Shown: in pieces, positions 18,054 to 35,852 of the stretch
Layout of the letters: each line of letters begins with the position of its first letter
Position numbering within the stretch: position 1 is the first letter of the stretch
Assembly: GCA_937872895.1 (NCBI GenBank)
Contig: CALMUP010000028.1
Location: forward strand, 62,001-126,000
Source of the DNA: an uncultured Verrucomicrobiota bacterium
GTDB taxonomy: Bacteria; Verrucomicrobiota; Kiritimatiellia; CAIVKH01
Length of the DNA stretch: 64,000 nt
Reading direction: 5' to 3'
The notes under the pieces: model-generated
What the model was told of the DNA's origin: nothing
Database searches by the model: none
Seen by the model: the letters and a program-made list of their open reading frames with translations, nothing else
Program-made: the position numbers and the translations under genes

Positions 18054-18623
18054 TCATCCATCCTGCGTACTTCGTAAAACCAACCGATCCCCCGCTTCGG
18101 GAAACGGCATCCGTTCATTCCACTCAATCAAACCACCGGCAATACGTTCCCGGACATCCGTTATCCGTATCACCGCCAACACATCATTTCCTCGAACAAC
18201 CGAGAACCGCATTCCCTGCTTCATCCCGGAGCGGACGCCGCCACTTACCACGGCGACCATCATCTCTCTATTTACCTCGACGACCTGCAACCGCGCCGGG
18301 TCCGACATGACCTCCGGCGGTACGGTCATCGATTTCGGCGAACCGACCGGTGTCCGCTCTCCACCACCTGCGATCCCCAGGTCCAACTGGACCCTGGATT
18401 CCGCAAGCTTCAACTCCAGCAACATCACCTGGCGGGTCAGGTTGGTGACCTGGCTAGCCAGCCGTTGATTCTCCTGCTGCAACAGAATCAACATTTCAGC
18501 TGTTTCCCCATCGCTGGGTTTCGGGGTCAGCTTCTCTCCCCGCGCGTTCAACCAGTCGCCACTGGGGGCCACCACCATCATCAATGCCAGTCCGTAAACC
18601 AGCCTTGCCGCGGTGTGACCCAT
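18054..18623 (-). CDS. Unknown exported or membrane-anchored coiled-coil protein inside the S10 operon
   Basis: A 189-residue protein I cannot assign. Residues about 8-20 (LVYGLALMMVVA) form a signal peptide or N-terminal anchor. Residues about 42-80 make a leucine-rich coiled coil (LLQQENQRLASQVTNL, then LLELKLAES). Residues about 105-189 form a beta-rich domain (VVEVNREMMVAVVSGG, GMKQGMRFSVVRG, ITDVRERIAGGLIEW, EAGDRLVL). The anchor/coiled-coil/beta layout loosely resembles MreC, and the last domain resembles the end of the CsgG-like protein at 60731-61708. It sits between rpsS (10-base gap) and rplV (7-base gap), which are normally adjacent, so it is cotranscribed with ribosomal genes. Confidence 0.8.
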   Translation of the reverse strand: MGHTAARLVYGLALMMVVAPSGDWLNARGEKLTPKPSDGETAEMLILLQQENQRLASQVTNLTRQVMLLELKLAESRVQLDLGIAGGGERTPVGSPKSMTVPPEVMSDPARLQVVEVNREMMVAVVSGGVRSGMKQGMRFSVVRGNDVLAVIRITDVRERIAGGLIEWNERMPFPEAGDRLVLRSTQDG

Positions 18624-18633
18624 GATCCGTCAG

Positions 18634-18918
18634 TTACTTCAAGGTGACGGTTTTGTCCGTTGCCGCACCGTGACGGCGGAAGGTCCGGGTCGGGGAGAAT
18701 TCACCCAACCGGTGTCCGACCATGTTTTCCGTCACGAAAACCGTATTGAACATCTTGCCGTTGTGGACGGAGAATGTGTGGCCGACAAAATCAGGGATGA
18801 TCATGGAACGGCGCGACCATGTCTTGATCGGACGCTTTACGCCGCTAAGGTTGAGCTTCTCAACCTTCTTGATCAACTTTTCCTCTACGAACGGACCCTT
18901 CTTGAGTGAACGTGACAT
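18634..18918 (-). CDS. rpsS: 30S ribosomal protein S19
   Basis: S19 of the small-subunit head. It starts [20 protein letters not shown] and has the signature [14 protein letters not shown] and [17 protein letters not shown]. 94 residues. In most bacteria rplV follows; here an unknown gene is inserted. Confidence 0.97.
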   Translation of the reverse strand: MSRSLKKGPFVEEKLIKKVEKLNLSGVKRPIKTWSRRSMIIPDFVGHTFSVHNGKMFNTVFVTENMVGHRLGEFSPTRTFRRHGAATDKTVTLK

Positions 18919-18921
18919 CGA

Positions 18922-19743
18922 TTACTTTCTCCGTTGAATGATGAAGCGACCCGAGGTCTTGCGTTTCTGGCGGGTCTTCTTGCCCTTGGCCAGCTGACCC
19001 CACGGGGAGCGAGCCAGACCACCGGAGGCACGACCTTCACCACCACCCATGACGTGATCGACCGGGTTCATGGCAACACCACGAACAGTCGGTCGGATAC
19101 CGAGCCAGCGCTTGCGGCCCGCCTTGCCGAGGGAAACGTTTTGATGTTCGGTGTTGCCGACCTGACCAACAGTGGCCACGCAACGCTCATTGATCAGGCG
19201 AATCTCTCCGGAGGGAAGCTTGATCTGAGCCATACCAGCCTCGCGGGCCATGATCTGGGCACCCATACCGGCACCACGAACCATCTGTCCGCCCTTGCCG
19301 GGAACCAGTTCGATGTTGTGCACGGGCAGGCTGAGGGGAATATTCGCCAACGGCAGGGAATTGCCGATTTTCGGCTCGGCAGTGGGCCCAGACATCAGTT
19401 CCTGCCCGACTTCGAGGCCCATCGGGGCTAAGATGTAGCGCTTCTCGCCATCAGCATAATGCAGCAAGGCGATGCGGGCCGAGCGGTTGGGATCGTATTC
19501 AATCTCCGCAACCTTGGCCGGAATTCCAAACTTCTCACGCTTGAAGTCGATAACACGGTAACGCTGTTTATGGCCACCACCACGGTGACGAACCGTCAAG
19601 CGGCCATAGGCATTGCGACCACCCGACTTTTTCTTCTTGCGGGTCAGCGATTTCTCCGGCTTGCCTCGGGTTATTTCCGAGAAGTCCGGCAGCACCGTGA
19701 AGCGTTGGGACGCGGTATAGGGATTGTGTTGCTTAAGCGGCAT
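18922..19743 (-). CDS. rplB: 50S ribosomal protein L2
   Basis: L2, required for subunit joining and peptidyl transferase activity. The C-terminal signature [18 protein letters not shown] contains the essential His of this region. It starts [20 protein letters not shown]; 273 residues, the normal length. Confidence 0.98.
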   Translation of the reverse strand: MPLKQHNPYTASQRFTVLPDFSEITRGKPEKSLTRKKKKSGGRNAYGRLTVRHRGGGHKQRYRVIDFKREKFGIPAKVAEIEYDPNRSARIALLHYADGEKRYILAPMGLEVGQELMSGPTAEPKIGNSLPLANIPLSLPVHNIELVPGKGGQMVRGAGMGAQIMAREAGMAQIKLPSGEIRLINERCVATVGQVGNTEHQNVSLGKAGRKRWLGIRPTVRGVAMNPVDHVMGGGEGRASGGLARSPWGQLAKGKKTRQKRKTSGRFIIQRRK

Positions 19744-19754
19744 GGTTCAATTCC

Positions 19755-20039
19755 TCAGGTAAGCTCAATCTTGTCGCCGGCCTTGAGCGTAACCACGGCG
19801 CGCTTCATCGAAGCACGTCGACCCATCCGGGAACGGCGGTCACGCTTCATCTTGCCCAAGCGATTCATGGTATTCACGCGGACCACACCGACTTTGAACA
19901 TATCCTCGATCGCCTTCTTGATCTCGATCTTGTTGGCGTCGGGGTGAACGTTGAACAGATACTGATTCAGGTCCGTGCTGAGACGGGTCCCCTTCTCGGT
20001 CAGCAGCACTTTCTTGATAATGGCAAGGGTGGGTTTCAT
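19755..20039 (-). CDS. rplW: 50S ribosomal protein L23
   Basis: L23, docking site for trigger factor and SRP at the tunnel exit. It has LLTEKGTRLSTDLNQYLFNV, the helix ANKIEIKKAIEDMFKV and VVRVNTMNRLGKMKR. 94 residues. Its ATG overlaps the rplD stop by four bases. Confidence 0.97.
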   Translation of the reverse strand: MKPTLAIIKKVLLTEKGTRLSTDLNQYLFNVHPDANKIEIKKAIEDMFKVGVVRVNTMNRLGKMKRDRRSRMGRRASMKRAVVTLKAGDKIELT

Positions 20040-20680
20040 TGAGCGGCTTCCTTGGACCCGGCTGTGCGCTGCTCGATCACACCCAAGGCGGCCTTGGTGA
20101 TCAGCAATCGCGGATAGCGGGCGACTTGATACACATTGACATGACTGGCCCGGGCCACTTCAACGCCCGGAATGTTGCGAGCGGCCAACAGCAGGTTGTT
20201 GTCGGGATCATCCACAACGACCAACACACCCTTTGCCAAGCCCAGTTTCTTGAGCAATTGGACGAAGTTCTTGGTTTTGGCATCTGCGACGGTCAAGGAT
20301 TCGACCACGGTGACCGCCTGCTGGGAAACCCGGTCGGCAAAGATTCTAGCGAAGGCGAGGCGCAGCATCTTGCGGTTCAGATCGCGGTTATGGCAACGCG
20401 GCTTGGGACCGAACACCACACCACCACCGCGCCAGATCGGAGACTGACGGTAACCGGCGCGGGCGTTGCCGGTACCCTTCTGGCGCCAGGGTTTCTGACC
20501 GTTACCGGCAACTTCACCTTTGGTCTTGGTGCTGGCCGTACCTTGCCGCTGGTTGGCGTGGTAGGCGACTATGGCGTCGCGAACTACCTGTCCACCGCGG
20601 CTGGTGTCAACCAAGTGCGCCGGTAGCGCGACGCTACCGACCGACTGGCCTTCGAGATTGGTGATGGTAAGAGTGCTCAT
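20036..20680 (-). CDS. rplD: 50S ribosomal protein L4
   Basis: L4 extends a loop into the exit tunnel. The loop region KPWRQKGTGNARAGYRQSPI and WRGGGVVFGPKPR is conserved. 214 residues, normal length. In E. coli L4 also autoregulates the S10 operon; no leader hairpin of that kind was recognised here. Confidence 0.96.
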   Translation of the reverse strand: MSTLTITNLEGQSVGSVALPAHLVDTSRGGQVVRDAIVAYHANQRQGTASTKTKGEVAGNGQKPWRQKGTGNARAGYRQSPIWRGGGVVFGPKPRCHNRDLNRKMLRLAFARIFADRVSQQAVTVVESLTVADAKTKNFVQLLKKLGLAKGVLVVVDDPDNNLLLAARNIPGVEVARASHVNVYQVARYPRLLITKAALGVIEQRTAGSKEAAQ

Positions 20681-20685
20681 CAGAT

Positions 20686-21315
20686 TCAGCCTTTCTTGAG
20701 GGCCTTGCGAACCACAACAATCGTTCCGGTCGGGCCTGGAACCGCGCCATGCACGAGAATCGCATGATCCTCCTTGCGCAATTGAACAACCTTCAAATTC
20801 GGCATGGTGATGTTGACATGGCCCATGTGGCCAGGGAGACGCTTATTCTTGAAAATTCGACCTGGCGTCGTGCGCATACCAATGGAGCCAGGACGACGAT
20901 GCATGGTGTGACCGTGAGCGGCTGGCTGACCAGCCATACCGTGGCGCTTCATGACACCTTGAAAACCTTGACCCTTGGTCATACCAAGGACATCGACGTA
21001 GGTTACACCTTCCAGAATTTCCGCGGTGAGGGTGTCGCCCTCCTTGGCGGCATTCGAAGCATCAACACGGAATTCCTTGACGATCTTCTTGGGGGTGACT
21101 CCGGCTTTCTTGAAGTGTCCGGCCTGCGGTTTGTTCACGCGCTGCGGTTTCTGGTCGAGATAACCGACCTGGACGGCCTCATACCCATCGCGAGCGGCGA
21201 TCTTGCGTTGCAGGACCACACAGGGACCGACCTCAATAACCGTGACCGGGATATGATGCCCGTTGGCATCATAGACCTGCGTCATACCCAACTTTTTTCC
21301 GATTAAACCTTGCAT
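20686..21315 (-). CDS. rplC: 50S ribosomal protein L3
   Basis: L3, near the peptidyl transferase centre. It starts [19 protein letters not shown]; the central signature [10 protein letters not shown]-type appears as [21 protein letters not shown], with [20 protein letters not shown] following. 209 residues. Confidence 0.97.
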   Translation of the reverse strand: MQGLIGKKLGMTQVYDANGHHIPVTVIEVGPCVVLQRKIAARDGYEAVQVGYLDQKPQRVNKPQAGHFKKAGVTPKKIVKEFRVDASNAAKEGDTLTAEILEGVTYVDVLGMTKGQGFQGVMKRHGMAGQPAAHGHTMHRRPGSIGMRTTPGRIFKNKRLPGHMGHVNITMPNLKVVQLRKEDHAILVHGAVPGPTGTIVVVRKALKKG

Positions 21316-21323
21316 GACCAGCC

Positions 21324-21632
21324 TCAGATTTTAATGGTGATGTCAACGCCCGCGGGAAGATTCAGCTTCTTCAGCTCGTCCACGGTCTTGATGGTGGGCT
21401 CGATGATATCCAATAAACGCTTGTGCGTGCGGATTTCGAACTGCTCCATCGACTTTTTGTCGGCATGTGGACTGCGGTTCACCGTGTAGCTTTCGATGCG
21501 CGTCGGCAACGGAATCGGTCCGGCCACCCGGGCACCCGTGCGTTTGGCAGTTTCGACGATGTCACTCGCGGACTGATCCAGTACGCGGTGATCATACGCC
21601 TTCAAGCGGATTCGTATTTTCTGTCCATTCAT
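21324..21632 (-). CDS. rpsJ: 30S ribosomal protein S10
   Basis: S10, a 30S head protein and (as NusE) a transcription antitermination partner of NusB. It has [20 protein letters not shown], the signature [19 protein letters not shown] and [14 protein letters not shown]. 102 residues. It follows fusA by two bases, so the str and S10 operons are joined without tuf. Confidence 0.98.
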   Translation of the reverse strand: MNGQKIRIRLKAYDHRVLDQSASDIVETAKRTGARVAGPIPLPTRIESYTVNRSPHADKKSMEQFEIRTHKRLLDIIEPTIKTVDELKKLNLPAGVDITIKI

Positions 21633-21634
21633 AA

Positions 21635-23761
21635 TTACCGATTCAGTATGCTGTTTTTTAAATTGTCAGGAACCACATCAAACTGACTTGGCTCCATGCT
21701 GTAACTTGCCCGGCCACGCGTGACCGAACGCAAGCTGGTCGCATACCCGAACATTTCCGCGAGGGGGACCTCGACATGTACGGTATGAAACCCGTCTTGC
21801 GCGACCATATCCTTCACCTTGCCACGCCGACCGTTTATATCACCCAAGACATCGCCAAGGTGCTCGTCCGGCACGACAATTTCCACTTTCATAATTGGTT
21901 CGAGCAGAACCGGTTGGGCCGCCCGAACCGCATCACGAAAAGCCATGATCGCGGCAGACCGGAACGCGACTTCCGTCGAAAATTCCGGGTGGAAACCGCA
22001 TTGTATAACACGCACCTCTAAATCAATCAACGAATAATTTCCTAAAATTCCTGTTACCAGTCCGGATTCGATGCCCTCACGCAATGGAATCTCGAATTCC
22101 TTAGGAAAACGATCTGATTTTACCGAGGTAAGGAGCAGGTTGCCGTCCCCGCGACGACGCGGGGAGACCTCCAATTCGACCTGGGCGTATTGACGAGATC
22201 CAGCCAATTCGCGATCAAACGTATGTTGAGCCTGGGCTTTGGCCGAGATTGTTTCGCGGTACGCCACCATCGGTCTGCCGGCATTGGCCTGAACACGAAA
22301 CTCGCGCAACATGCGGTCCTTGATGATTTCAAGGTGCAGTTCCCCCATCCCGCTGATGATGGTCTGGGATGTTTCGGCATCCATGGTTACCCTGAAGGTT
22401 GGATCCTCCTCGCCCAACGTCTGCAACGTGGCGACCATCTTTTCCTTGTCAGCCTGTGTTTTCGGCTCGATCGCCATGGAGATGACAGGTTCGGGAAAGG
22501 TAATGCGCTCAAGAACCACCGGATGCTGTTCGGCGCACAACGTGTCGCCCGTAGTCACTTCCTTCTGGCCACTGATCGCCCCGATTTCTCCGGCGTAAAG
22601 GACCTCTACATCCTCGCGTTGGTTCGCGTGCACCCGCAGGATGCGCATCAGCTTTTCACGTTTACGGGTGCGAGGATTGAAGGCATTGGTGTTTTTCTTG
22701 AGTTGTCCGGAATATACCCGGACATAGGCCAGCTTACCTACATAGGGATCCGTAGCAATCTTGAAGGCGAGTGCGCTGAGTGGCTCATGGTCACTGGCAG
22801 CACGTTCAACCTCCTCGCCAGTTTTCGGATGCGTACCGCGAATCGCTGGTACATCTAGTGGTGATGGCAGGAAATCGACCACCGCATCCAGCAGCAATTG
22901 AACGCCCTGATTCCGCAACGAACTACCGCAGGCGACCGGGAGCAAGCTACCGGCGATGACACAACGGCGGATCGCGGCGCGCAAGGCGGAGGCATCAACC
23001 TCCGGCTTTTCCATGTAGCGATCAAGCAGCACCTCGTCGCGTTCCGCAACCGATTCGATCAGGATGGAACGGTGCAACTCCACGTCCGCGAGCATGGGTT
23101 CCGGAACCGGGATCTCGATGATTTCCGCACCCATACTGGTCGAATCAAAACGGTAGGCTTTTCCGCCTATCAGGTCAATGATGCCATCGAAGGCCTCCGC
23201 TTCCCCGATCGGCAACTGGATGGGAATGGCCGGAACGGAAAGTTTGGCGCGGATGTGTTCCACGACCCAGTGGAAACGCGCACCCATTCGATCGATCTTG
23301 TTGACAAAGGCGATGCAGGGAACGCGGTATTTGCGGGCCTGACGCCATACGGTTTCCGATTGTGGCTGGACGCCCGCCACGCCACAGAACACGCCGACGG
23401 CACCATCCAACACCCGTAGTGATCGTTCCACTTCGACGGTGAAATCAACATGACCCGGGGTGTCGATGATGTTGATCTGGTGGTCACGCCAGAAACAGGT
23501 GGTGGCGGCGCTCGTGATGGTGATCCCCCGCTCCTGCTCCTGAACCATCCAGTCCATCGTGGCTGTGCCTTCATCGACACTGCCCATTTTGTAGACTCGC
23601 CCGGTGTAATAGAGCATGCGCTCGGTGGTCGTGGTCTTGCCGGCATCAATGTGGGCCATGATGCCGATGTTGCGAATGGAATGAAGCGGGTGTGCGCGAC
23701 CATCCGCATCGGGCGATGCCGGGCCATGGGCAGACGAACCATCTGTCGGCGAATCGCCCAC
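21635..23761 (-). CDS. fusA: Elongation factor G
   Basis: EF-G drives translocation. G-domain motifs are present: [14 protein letters not shown], a normal switch I ([11 protein letters not shown]), DTPGHVDF and NKID; domains II-V follow ([19 protein letters not shown]). The start is uncertain. There is no ATG before the G domain; GTG at 23761 has a weak GGGA upstream and gives 708 residues, while TTG at 23794 overlaps the rpsG stop by seven bases and gives 719. Either way about 25-40 extra Asp/Ser/Pro-rich residues precede the usual [11 protein letters not shown] start. Confidence 0.95.
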   Translation of the reverse strand: MGDSPTDGSSAHGPASPDADGRAHPLHSIRNIGIMAHIDAGKTTTTERMLYYTGRVYKMGSVDEGTATMDWMVQEQERGITITSAATTCFWRDHQINIIDTPGHVDFTVEVERSLRVLDGAVGVFCGVAGVQPQSETVWRQARKYRVPCIAFVNKIDRMGARFHWVVEHIRAKLSVPAIPIQLPIGEAEAFDGIIDLIGGKAYRFDSTSMGAEIIEIPVPEPMLADVELHRSILIESVAERDEVLLDRYMEKPEVDASALRAAIRRCVIAGSLLPVACGSSLRNQGVQLLLDAVVDFLPSPLDVPAIRGTHPKTGEEVERAASDHEPLSALAFKIATDPYVGKLAYVRVYSGQLKKNTNAFNPRTRKREKLMRILRVHANQREDVEVLYAGEIGAISGQKEVTTGDTLCAEQHPVVLERITFPEPVISMAIEPKTQADKEKMVATLQTLGEEDPTFRVTMDAETSQTIISGMGELHLEIIKDRMLREFRVQANAGRPMVAYRETISAKAQAQHTFDRELAGSRQYAQVELEVSPRRRGDGNLLLTSVKSDRFPKEFEIPLREGIESGLVTGILGNYSLIDLEVRVIQCGFHPEFSTEVAFRSAAIMAFRDAVRAAQPVLLEPIMKVEIVVPDEHLGDVLGDINGRRGKVKDMVAQDGFHTVHVEVPLAEMFGYATSLRSVTRGRASYSMEPSQFDVVPDNLKNSILNR

Positions 23762-23787
23762 GACGTTTTTCCCGAAAAGGTTGGGAA

Positions 23788-24258
23788 TTACCAACGGTAG
23801 TGAGCGAACGCCTTGTTGGCTTGCGCCATCTTGTGCGTGTCGTCGCGTTTCTTGATCGCGTTGCCCTGATTCTTGGCGGCATCCATCAGCTCAAGGGCCA
23901 AGGCGCGTTTCATCGGGACACCCTTGCGGGCCTTGGAGAATTGGACGATCCAACGCATGGCCAATGCCGTCTGGCGAGCAGCATCCACTTCGACCGGGAC
24001 CTGGTAAGTTGCGCCACCAACGCGACGGGATTTGACTTCGAGACGGGGCTTGGCGTTGTTCAAGGCCTGCAACAGGACTTCCATGGGATCTGCACCGGTC
24101 TTGTCCTTCACATGATCCAACGCATCGTACACGATCCCTTCGGCGACCGAGCGTTTGCCGCTGTTCATGATCTTGCTGATGAGGAGGGATACATCCTCGC
24201 TGGTGTAGCGAAGATCTTTTGCGGCCGGGCGTTTTTCTGCTCTGCGTCTGCGTGCCAT
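23788..24258 (-). CDS. rpsG: 30S ribosomal protein S7
   Basis: S7 nucleates the 30S head. It starts [21 protein letters not shown] and has the signature [20 protein letters not shown] (about residues 80-99) and ending KAFAHYRW. 156 residues, normal length. It lies between rpsL and fusA. Confidence 0.97.
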   Translation of the reverse strand: MARRRRAEKRPAAKDLRYTSEDVSLLISKIMNSGKRSVAEGIVYDALDHVKDKTGADPMEVLLQALNNAKPRLEVKSRRVGGATYQVPVEVDAARQTALAMRWIVQFSKARKGVPMKRALALELMDAAKNQGNAIKKRDDTHKMAQANKAFAHYRW

Positions 24259-24284
24259 ACCTTAACCTATACCCTTGTCGATCG

Positions 24285-24683
24285 TTATTGTTGTTTCTTG
24301 GGGCGCTTGGTTCCGTACTTGGAACGGCCACGGCGGCGTTGGCCCCAACCCGGCTGCTCATCCACACCCTTGCAATCCAGTGAACCGCGGACAATGTGGT
24401 AGCGAACACCCGGCAAATCCTTCACACGACCACCGCGGACCAGGACCATGCTGTGTTCCTGGAGGTTATGGCCGACACCCGGAATGTAGGCGGTGACTTC
24501 AATCCCGTTGGTGAGACGAACACGAGCGACCTTGCGGAGCGCCGAGTTCGGCTTTTTCGGGGTCTGGGTCTTGACCAGCAGACAAACGCCACGGCGCTGA
24601 GGACATTTCGACAGCGCCGGCGACTTGTTCTTCTTGCGGGCCAATACGCGACCCTTTTTCACGAGCTGATTGATTGTCGGCAT
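24285..24683 (-). CDS. rpsL: 30S ribosomal protein S12
   Basis: S12, at the decoding centre. Start [12 protein letters not shown] at the ATG 24683; the upstream in-frame extension to 24734 is not family-like. [17 protein letters not shown] and [11 protein letters not shown] carry the wild-type lysines typical of streptomycin-sensitive S12. 132 residues. It follows rpoC directly, so the rif and str operons are joined. Confidence 0.97.
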   Translation of the reverse strand: MPTINQLVKKGRVLARKKNKSPALSKCPQRRGVCLLVKTQTPKKPNSALRKVARVRLTNGIEVTAYIPGVGHNLQEHSMVLVRGGRVKDLPGVRYHIVRGSLDCKGVDEQPGWGQRRRGRSKYGTKRPKKQQ

Positions 24684-24761
24684 AATTCTTACCTGTATCG
24701 ATTTAAGAGCGCGGTAACGTAACAAAGCGACCACGCTCTTACAATCATTTCTTCATTCCAG

Positions 24762-28913
<4,152 letters not shown>

Positions 28914-28954
28914 TGGTCATCTCCATAATCACAGGGCCCGGAGGCCGACAAACA

Positions 28955-32701
<3,747 letters not shown>

Positions 32702-32765
32702 TGACCACCTTCAGGCTGCTACAGCCATAGAAAGACTTCACCCGCCTCCACACCTACCTGCCCAG

Positions 32766-32802
32766 AAAAAACACTCCGATCCCGCCCCACCGGGATCGGA
32801 GT
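32766..32802 (-). terminator. Attenuator-like intrinsic terminator between rplL and rpoB
   Basis: A perfect 12-bp stem (32773-32784 with 32791-32802, six-base loop), followed on the minus strand by a G and six T (32766-32771). It begins 11 bases after the rplL stop and lies 64 bases before the rpoB ATG. In E. coli a partial terminator in the same place lowers rpoBC relative to ribosomal protein transcription. Confidence 0.85.
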
Positions 32803-32812
32803 TTGCCGAAAC

Positions 32813-33223
32813 CTACTTGATTTCGACTTTTGCGCCAGCCGCCTCGAGCTTGGCCTTGATCTCGTTGGCTTCTTCCTTCGACGCGCCTTCCTTGACGGTC
32901 TTCGGAGCGCCATCGACGAGATCCTTGGCTTCCTTCAGGCCGAGGCTGGTAACCGCCCGCAATTCCTTGATCACATTGATCTTGTTTGCGCCGGCATTGG
33001 CCAGGACCACGGTGAACTCGGTCTTCTCTTCGACCGGAGCTGCGGCGGCTGCACCACCAGCCGGAGCGGCGGCGACGGCAACCGGAGCCGCGGCGGAAAC
33101 GCCGAGGCGGTCTTCGAGAACCTTCACGAGCTTCGAGAGCTCGAGCACGGAAATCGACTCAATCCACGAAACAAATTCTTCCATCTTGCCCGTGGCCACT
33201 ACTTTTTCTGCTGTTTCTGACAT
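32813..33223 (-). CDS. rplL: 50S ribosomal protein L7/L12
   Basis: The stalk protein that recruits translation factors. N-terminal dimerisation domain ([20 protein letters not shown]), Ala-rich hinge (about residues 44-64), and C-terminal factor-binding domain ([40 protein letters not shown]). 136 residues, a little longer than in E. coli (121) at the N-terminus and hinge. It follows rplJ. Confidence 0.97.
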   Translation of the reverse strand: MSETAEKVVATGKMEEFVSWIESISVLELSKLVKVLEDRLGVSAAAPVAVAAAPAGGAAAAAPVEEKTEFTVVLANAGANKINVIKELRAVTSLGLKEAKDLVDGAPKTVKEGASKEEANEIKAKLEAAGAKVEIK

Positions 33224-33253
33224 GTTCTTCTCCTCTACGCTTTCTTGAACAGA

Positions 33254-33772
33254 TTACTGATTACCTTTTTTATCCGCCGCCGCCTGCAACACATACAGCA
33301 AGCTGGACACCTTCTGCTGGAAGACGCCAACCAACTGACTCATCGGTGCGGCAATCGTACCCACCATCATTCCCAACAACGTCTCGCGTGCGGGCAGCGA
33401 GGCTAACTGCTCGACATCGGCCGCGGTCAGGACAGCTCCCTCAAGGGCGCCGACCTTGATGACCGGGCGCTCATTTTCCTTGATAAAATCCTTCAGGATC
33501 TTCGCGGCCTGGGTGACATCACCCTTGCCATAGACCATGGCGGAAGGACCGGTCAGGTGGTCGCGCATGGCGCCCAGTCCCGATTCTTTCGCGATATGGC
33601 CGAGTACACGGTTTTTGACCACCTGGATGCGGGCATCGGCCTTGGCCAGGCGCTGACGCAACACTTCGGTCTTGCTGACAGTCAAACCCTGGAAGTCGGC
33701 GACGATGACGAACACGGAGTCGTCGACCTTACCGCGCAACTCATCAATGATCGATTGTTTTTCTGGTCTCAT
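33254..33772 (-). CDS. rplJ: 50S ribosomal protein L10
   Basis: L10, base of the L12 stalk. It has the N-terminal RNA-binding fold (IIDELRGKVDDSVFVIVADF, GLTVSKTEVLRQRL) and C-terminal helix for L12 dimers (MSQLVGVFQQKVSSLLYVLQA). 172 residues, normal length. In other bacteria it autoregulates rplJL. Confidence 0.96.
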   Translation of the reverse strand: MRPEKQSIIDELRGKVDDSVFVIVADFQGLTVSKTEVLRQRLAKADARIQVVKNRVLGHIAKESGLGAMRDHLTGPSAMVYGKGDVTQAAKILKDFIKENERPVIKVGALEGAVLTAADVEQLASLPARETLLGMMVGTIAAPMSQLVGVFQQKVSSLLYVLQAAADKKGNQ

Positions 33773-33796
33773 GGTATTGATTCCTCTACCGACGCC

Positions 33797-34495
33797 TTAG
33801 GCGGCAACGGCATCCTTCACATTGACATGGAGGCCCGGTCCCATCGTGGAACTCAGGGTCACCCGCTTGATGAACACGCCCTTGGCCGTCGGGGGCCGGG
33901 AGTGGGCAACGGCTTCGATGACCGCCTTGCAGTTGTCGTGGAGCGACTCGACGCTGAACGAAAGCTTGCCGAAAGGAACCTGAACATTGCCATTCTTGTC
34001 CATGCGGTACTCGACGCGGCCAGCCTTGAACTGCTTAACGGCGTGTGCCGTGTCATCGGTGACGGTACCGGTCTTCGGGTTCGGCATTAGGCCGCGGGGA
34101 CCGAGCACCTTTCCGAGCTTGCGGACTTCCTTCATCGCTTCCGGGGTTGCGATGATAACATCCATGTCGGTCCAGCCGCCCTTCACCTTCTCGAGCAGCT
34201 CGTCATAGCCAACTTCATCCGCGCCGGCGGCACGGGCGGCTTCGGCCGCCGGGCCGGTTGCGAACACGACCACGCGAACATTCTTGCCGGTTCCGTGCGG
34301 AAGCGAGACGGTACCGCGGACGTTCTGGTCGGATTGGGTCGGATCGACACCGAGACGGAACGCAATTTCGGCGGTTTCGTCAAACTTCGCGACCTTGTTC
34401 TGCTTCAAGAACGAAATGGCATCGGCCACTTCATACAACTTGGTGCGATCCACCTTGGCCTTGACGGCCGTCAACTTTTTGCCTTGCTTAGCCAT
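33797..34495 (-). CDS. rplA: 50S ribosomal protein L1
   Basis: L1, the mobile stalk that guides E-site tRNA. It has [20 protein letters not shown], the signature [17 protein letters not shown] and the C-terminal [12 protein letters not shown]. 232 residues. It is 2 bases downstream of rplK. Confidence 0.97.
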   Translation of the reverse strand: MAKQGKKLTAVKAKVDRTKLYEVADAISFLKQNKVAKFDETAEIAFRLGVDPTQSDQNVRGTVSLPHGTGKNVRVVVFATGPAAEAARAAGADEVGYDELLEKVKGGWTDMDVIIATPEAMKEVRKLGKVLGPRGLMPNPKTGTVTDDTAHAVKQFKAGRVEYRMDKNGNVQVPFGKLSFSVESLHDNCKAVIEAVAHSRPPTAKGVFIKRVTLSSTMGPGLHVNVKDAVAA

Positions 34496-34497
34496 GA

Positions 34498-34920
34498 TTA
34501 TACCACCTCGACGCCCATGCTGCGGGCGGTGCCTTCAATGATCCGGCACGCGTGATCCACATTACGGGCATTCAAATCCTTTTCCTTGGTCTTGGCGATG
34601 TCGCGGACCTGGTCCTTGGTCACCTTGCCGACCTTGTCGCGGTTCGGCGTCGCCGAACCCTTGGCGATTCCAGCAGCCTTTTTCAGAAGGGCGGAAGCGG
34701 GGGGGCTCTTGGTGATGAAGCTGAACGACTTGTCCTGATAAACGGTGATGACTACCGGAATTACGATACCGGCGTCCTTCTGGGTGGCCGCGTTGAATTC
34801 CTTGCAGAAGGCCATGATGTTCACGCCTTGCTGACCGAGCGCGGGACCTACCGGCGGCGCGGGATTCGCCTGACCGGCCGGAATCTGCAAACGAACAATA
34901 CCTGTTACTTTTTTTGCCAT
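34498..34920 (-). CDS. rplK: 50S ribosomal protein L11
   Basis: L11 of the GTPase-associated region. N-terminal thiostrepton-contact segment ([35 protein letters not shown]) and C-terminal RNA-binding domain ending [16 protein letters not shown]. 140 residues, normal length. Confidence 0.97.
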   Translation of the reverse strand: MAKKVTGIVRLQIPAGQANPAPPVGPALGQQGVNIMAFCKEFNAATQKDAGIVIPVVITVYQDKSFSFITKSPPASALLKKAAGIAKGSATPNRDKVGKVTKDQVRDIAKTKEKDLNARNVDHACRIIEGTARSMGVEVV

Positions 34921-34938
34921 ACCATGCTTTCCTGCGGA

Positions 34939-35487
34939 TTACGCCCGCTCGACCTGCCAATATTCCAGTTCCACCGGCGCGGAGCGGCCGAAAATGGAAA
35001 CCGAAACCTTCAGTTTTCCACGTTCCGGATCGATCTCGTCGATGGTTCCGTTGAAGTTCAGGAACGGACCGTCATTGATCTTCACGGTTTCACCCAAGGC
35101 AAAGGCGACCTTTGGCGCAACCTTTTCCTGCTTCTCCTCGATCTGATTGAGGATACTGTCCACTTCATCCTTCCGCAGCGGAACCGGACGGTCACCACCG
35201 ATAAAACCGATGATGCCCGATGTCTGCTGAATGAAGTACCAGGACTTCTCGTTCAGACCCTTCTTTTCGTCATACAATTGAATGTTGATCAACACGTAGC
35301 CCGGATAGAACTTCCGGGTCGTGGTGGTCTTCTTGCCTCGCTTCACCTCGGAGACCTTCTCGGTCGGGACGAGCACGTCCCCGATCAAGTCACCCATCTC
35401 CTCCAGCTTGGCGCGGCGTTCGATGTTTTCCTTGACCCGAGACTCCTGCCCGGAGAGGGTATGCAATACAAACCACTGTTTTTCCAT
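34939..35487 (-). CDS. nusG: Transcription termination/antitermination protein NusG
   Basis: NusG binds RNA polymerase through its N-terminal domain (WFVLHTLSGQE at residues 4-14, KFYPGYVLINIQL) and Rho or S10 through the C-terminal KOW domain (LGETVKINDGPFLNFNGTID, WQVERA). Start MEKQW at 35487 gives 182 residues, the family length; an ATG at 35505 would add six residues and neither has a strong ribosome site. It lies between secE and rplK. Confidence 0.95.
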   Translation of the reverse strand: MEKQWFVLHTLSGQESRVKENIERRAKLEEMGDLIGDVLVPTEKVSEVKRGKKTTTTRKFYPGYVLINIQLYDEKKGLNEKSWYFIQQTSGIIGFIGGDRPVPLRKDEVDSILNQIEEKQEKVAPKVAFALGETVKINDGPFLNFNGTIDEIDPERGKLKVSVSIFGRSAPVELEYWQVERA

Positions 35488-35513
35488 GATCGTAGATGAT
35501 CCCATGTGCGCTA

Positions 35514-35708
35514 TCAGCGGATGACCAGTTTCATGACCTGCATCAGAATGAGGTCACTGACGCTGACGACGGCCGCGAGGATGAACACCGACACAATCAC
35601 CACACCGGTTGATTGGATCAACTCGGAGCGGGTCGGCCAGGCGCACTTCTTCAGCTCCTCCTGAACCTCGCCGACAAACTGCTTTGTTCCGCCGATGACG
35701 TTGCCCAT
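35514..35708 (-). CDS. secE: Preprotein translocase subunit SecE
   Basis: The small SecE clamp of the translocon. From the ATG at 35708 it is 64 residues: an amphipathic segment with the typical VGEVQEELKKCAWPTRSEL, then one membrane helix (about residues 34-58). A longer in-frame extension runs through the tRNA-Trp gene and is rejected. Followed by nusG. Confidence 0.95.
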   Translation of the reverse strand: MGNVIGGTKQFVGEVQEELKKCAWPTRSELIQSTGVVIVSVFILAAVVSVSDLILMQVMKLVIR

Positions 35709-35755
35709 CTTGCTTCGTTTCCTTCGTTCGTTCAGACCGTTACCTGATGCTTCAC

Positions 35756-35831
35756 TGGCAGGCCAGGAGGGACTTGAACCCACAACACCCGGTTTTGGAG
35801 ACCGGTACTCTGCCAATTGAGCTACTGGCCT
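35756..35831 (-). tRNA. tRNA-Trp (anticodon CCA)
   Basis: A 76-base cloverleaf. Acceptor stem AGGCCAG pairs with CTGGCCT, D-arm GCTCAATTGGCAGAGT is present, the anticodon loop CTCCAAA sits between CCGGT and ACCGG, the T-arm is GTGGGTTCAAGTCCC, and G73 is followed by an encoded CCA. It lies between rpmG and secE, as in Chlamydia and many other bacteria. Confidence 0.97.
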
Positions 35832-35852
35832 ATGCTTCTGTGAATCGTCCGA

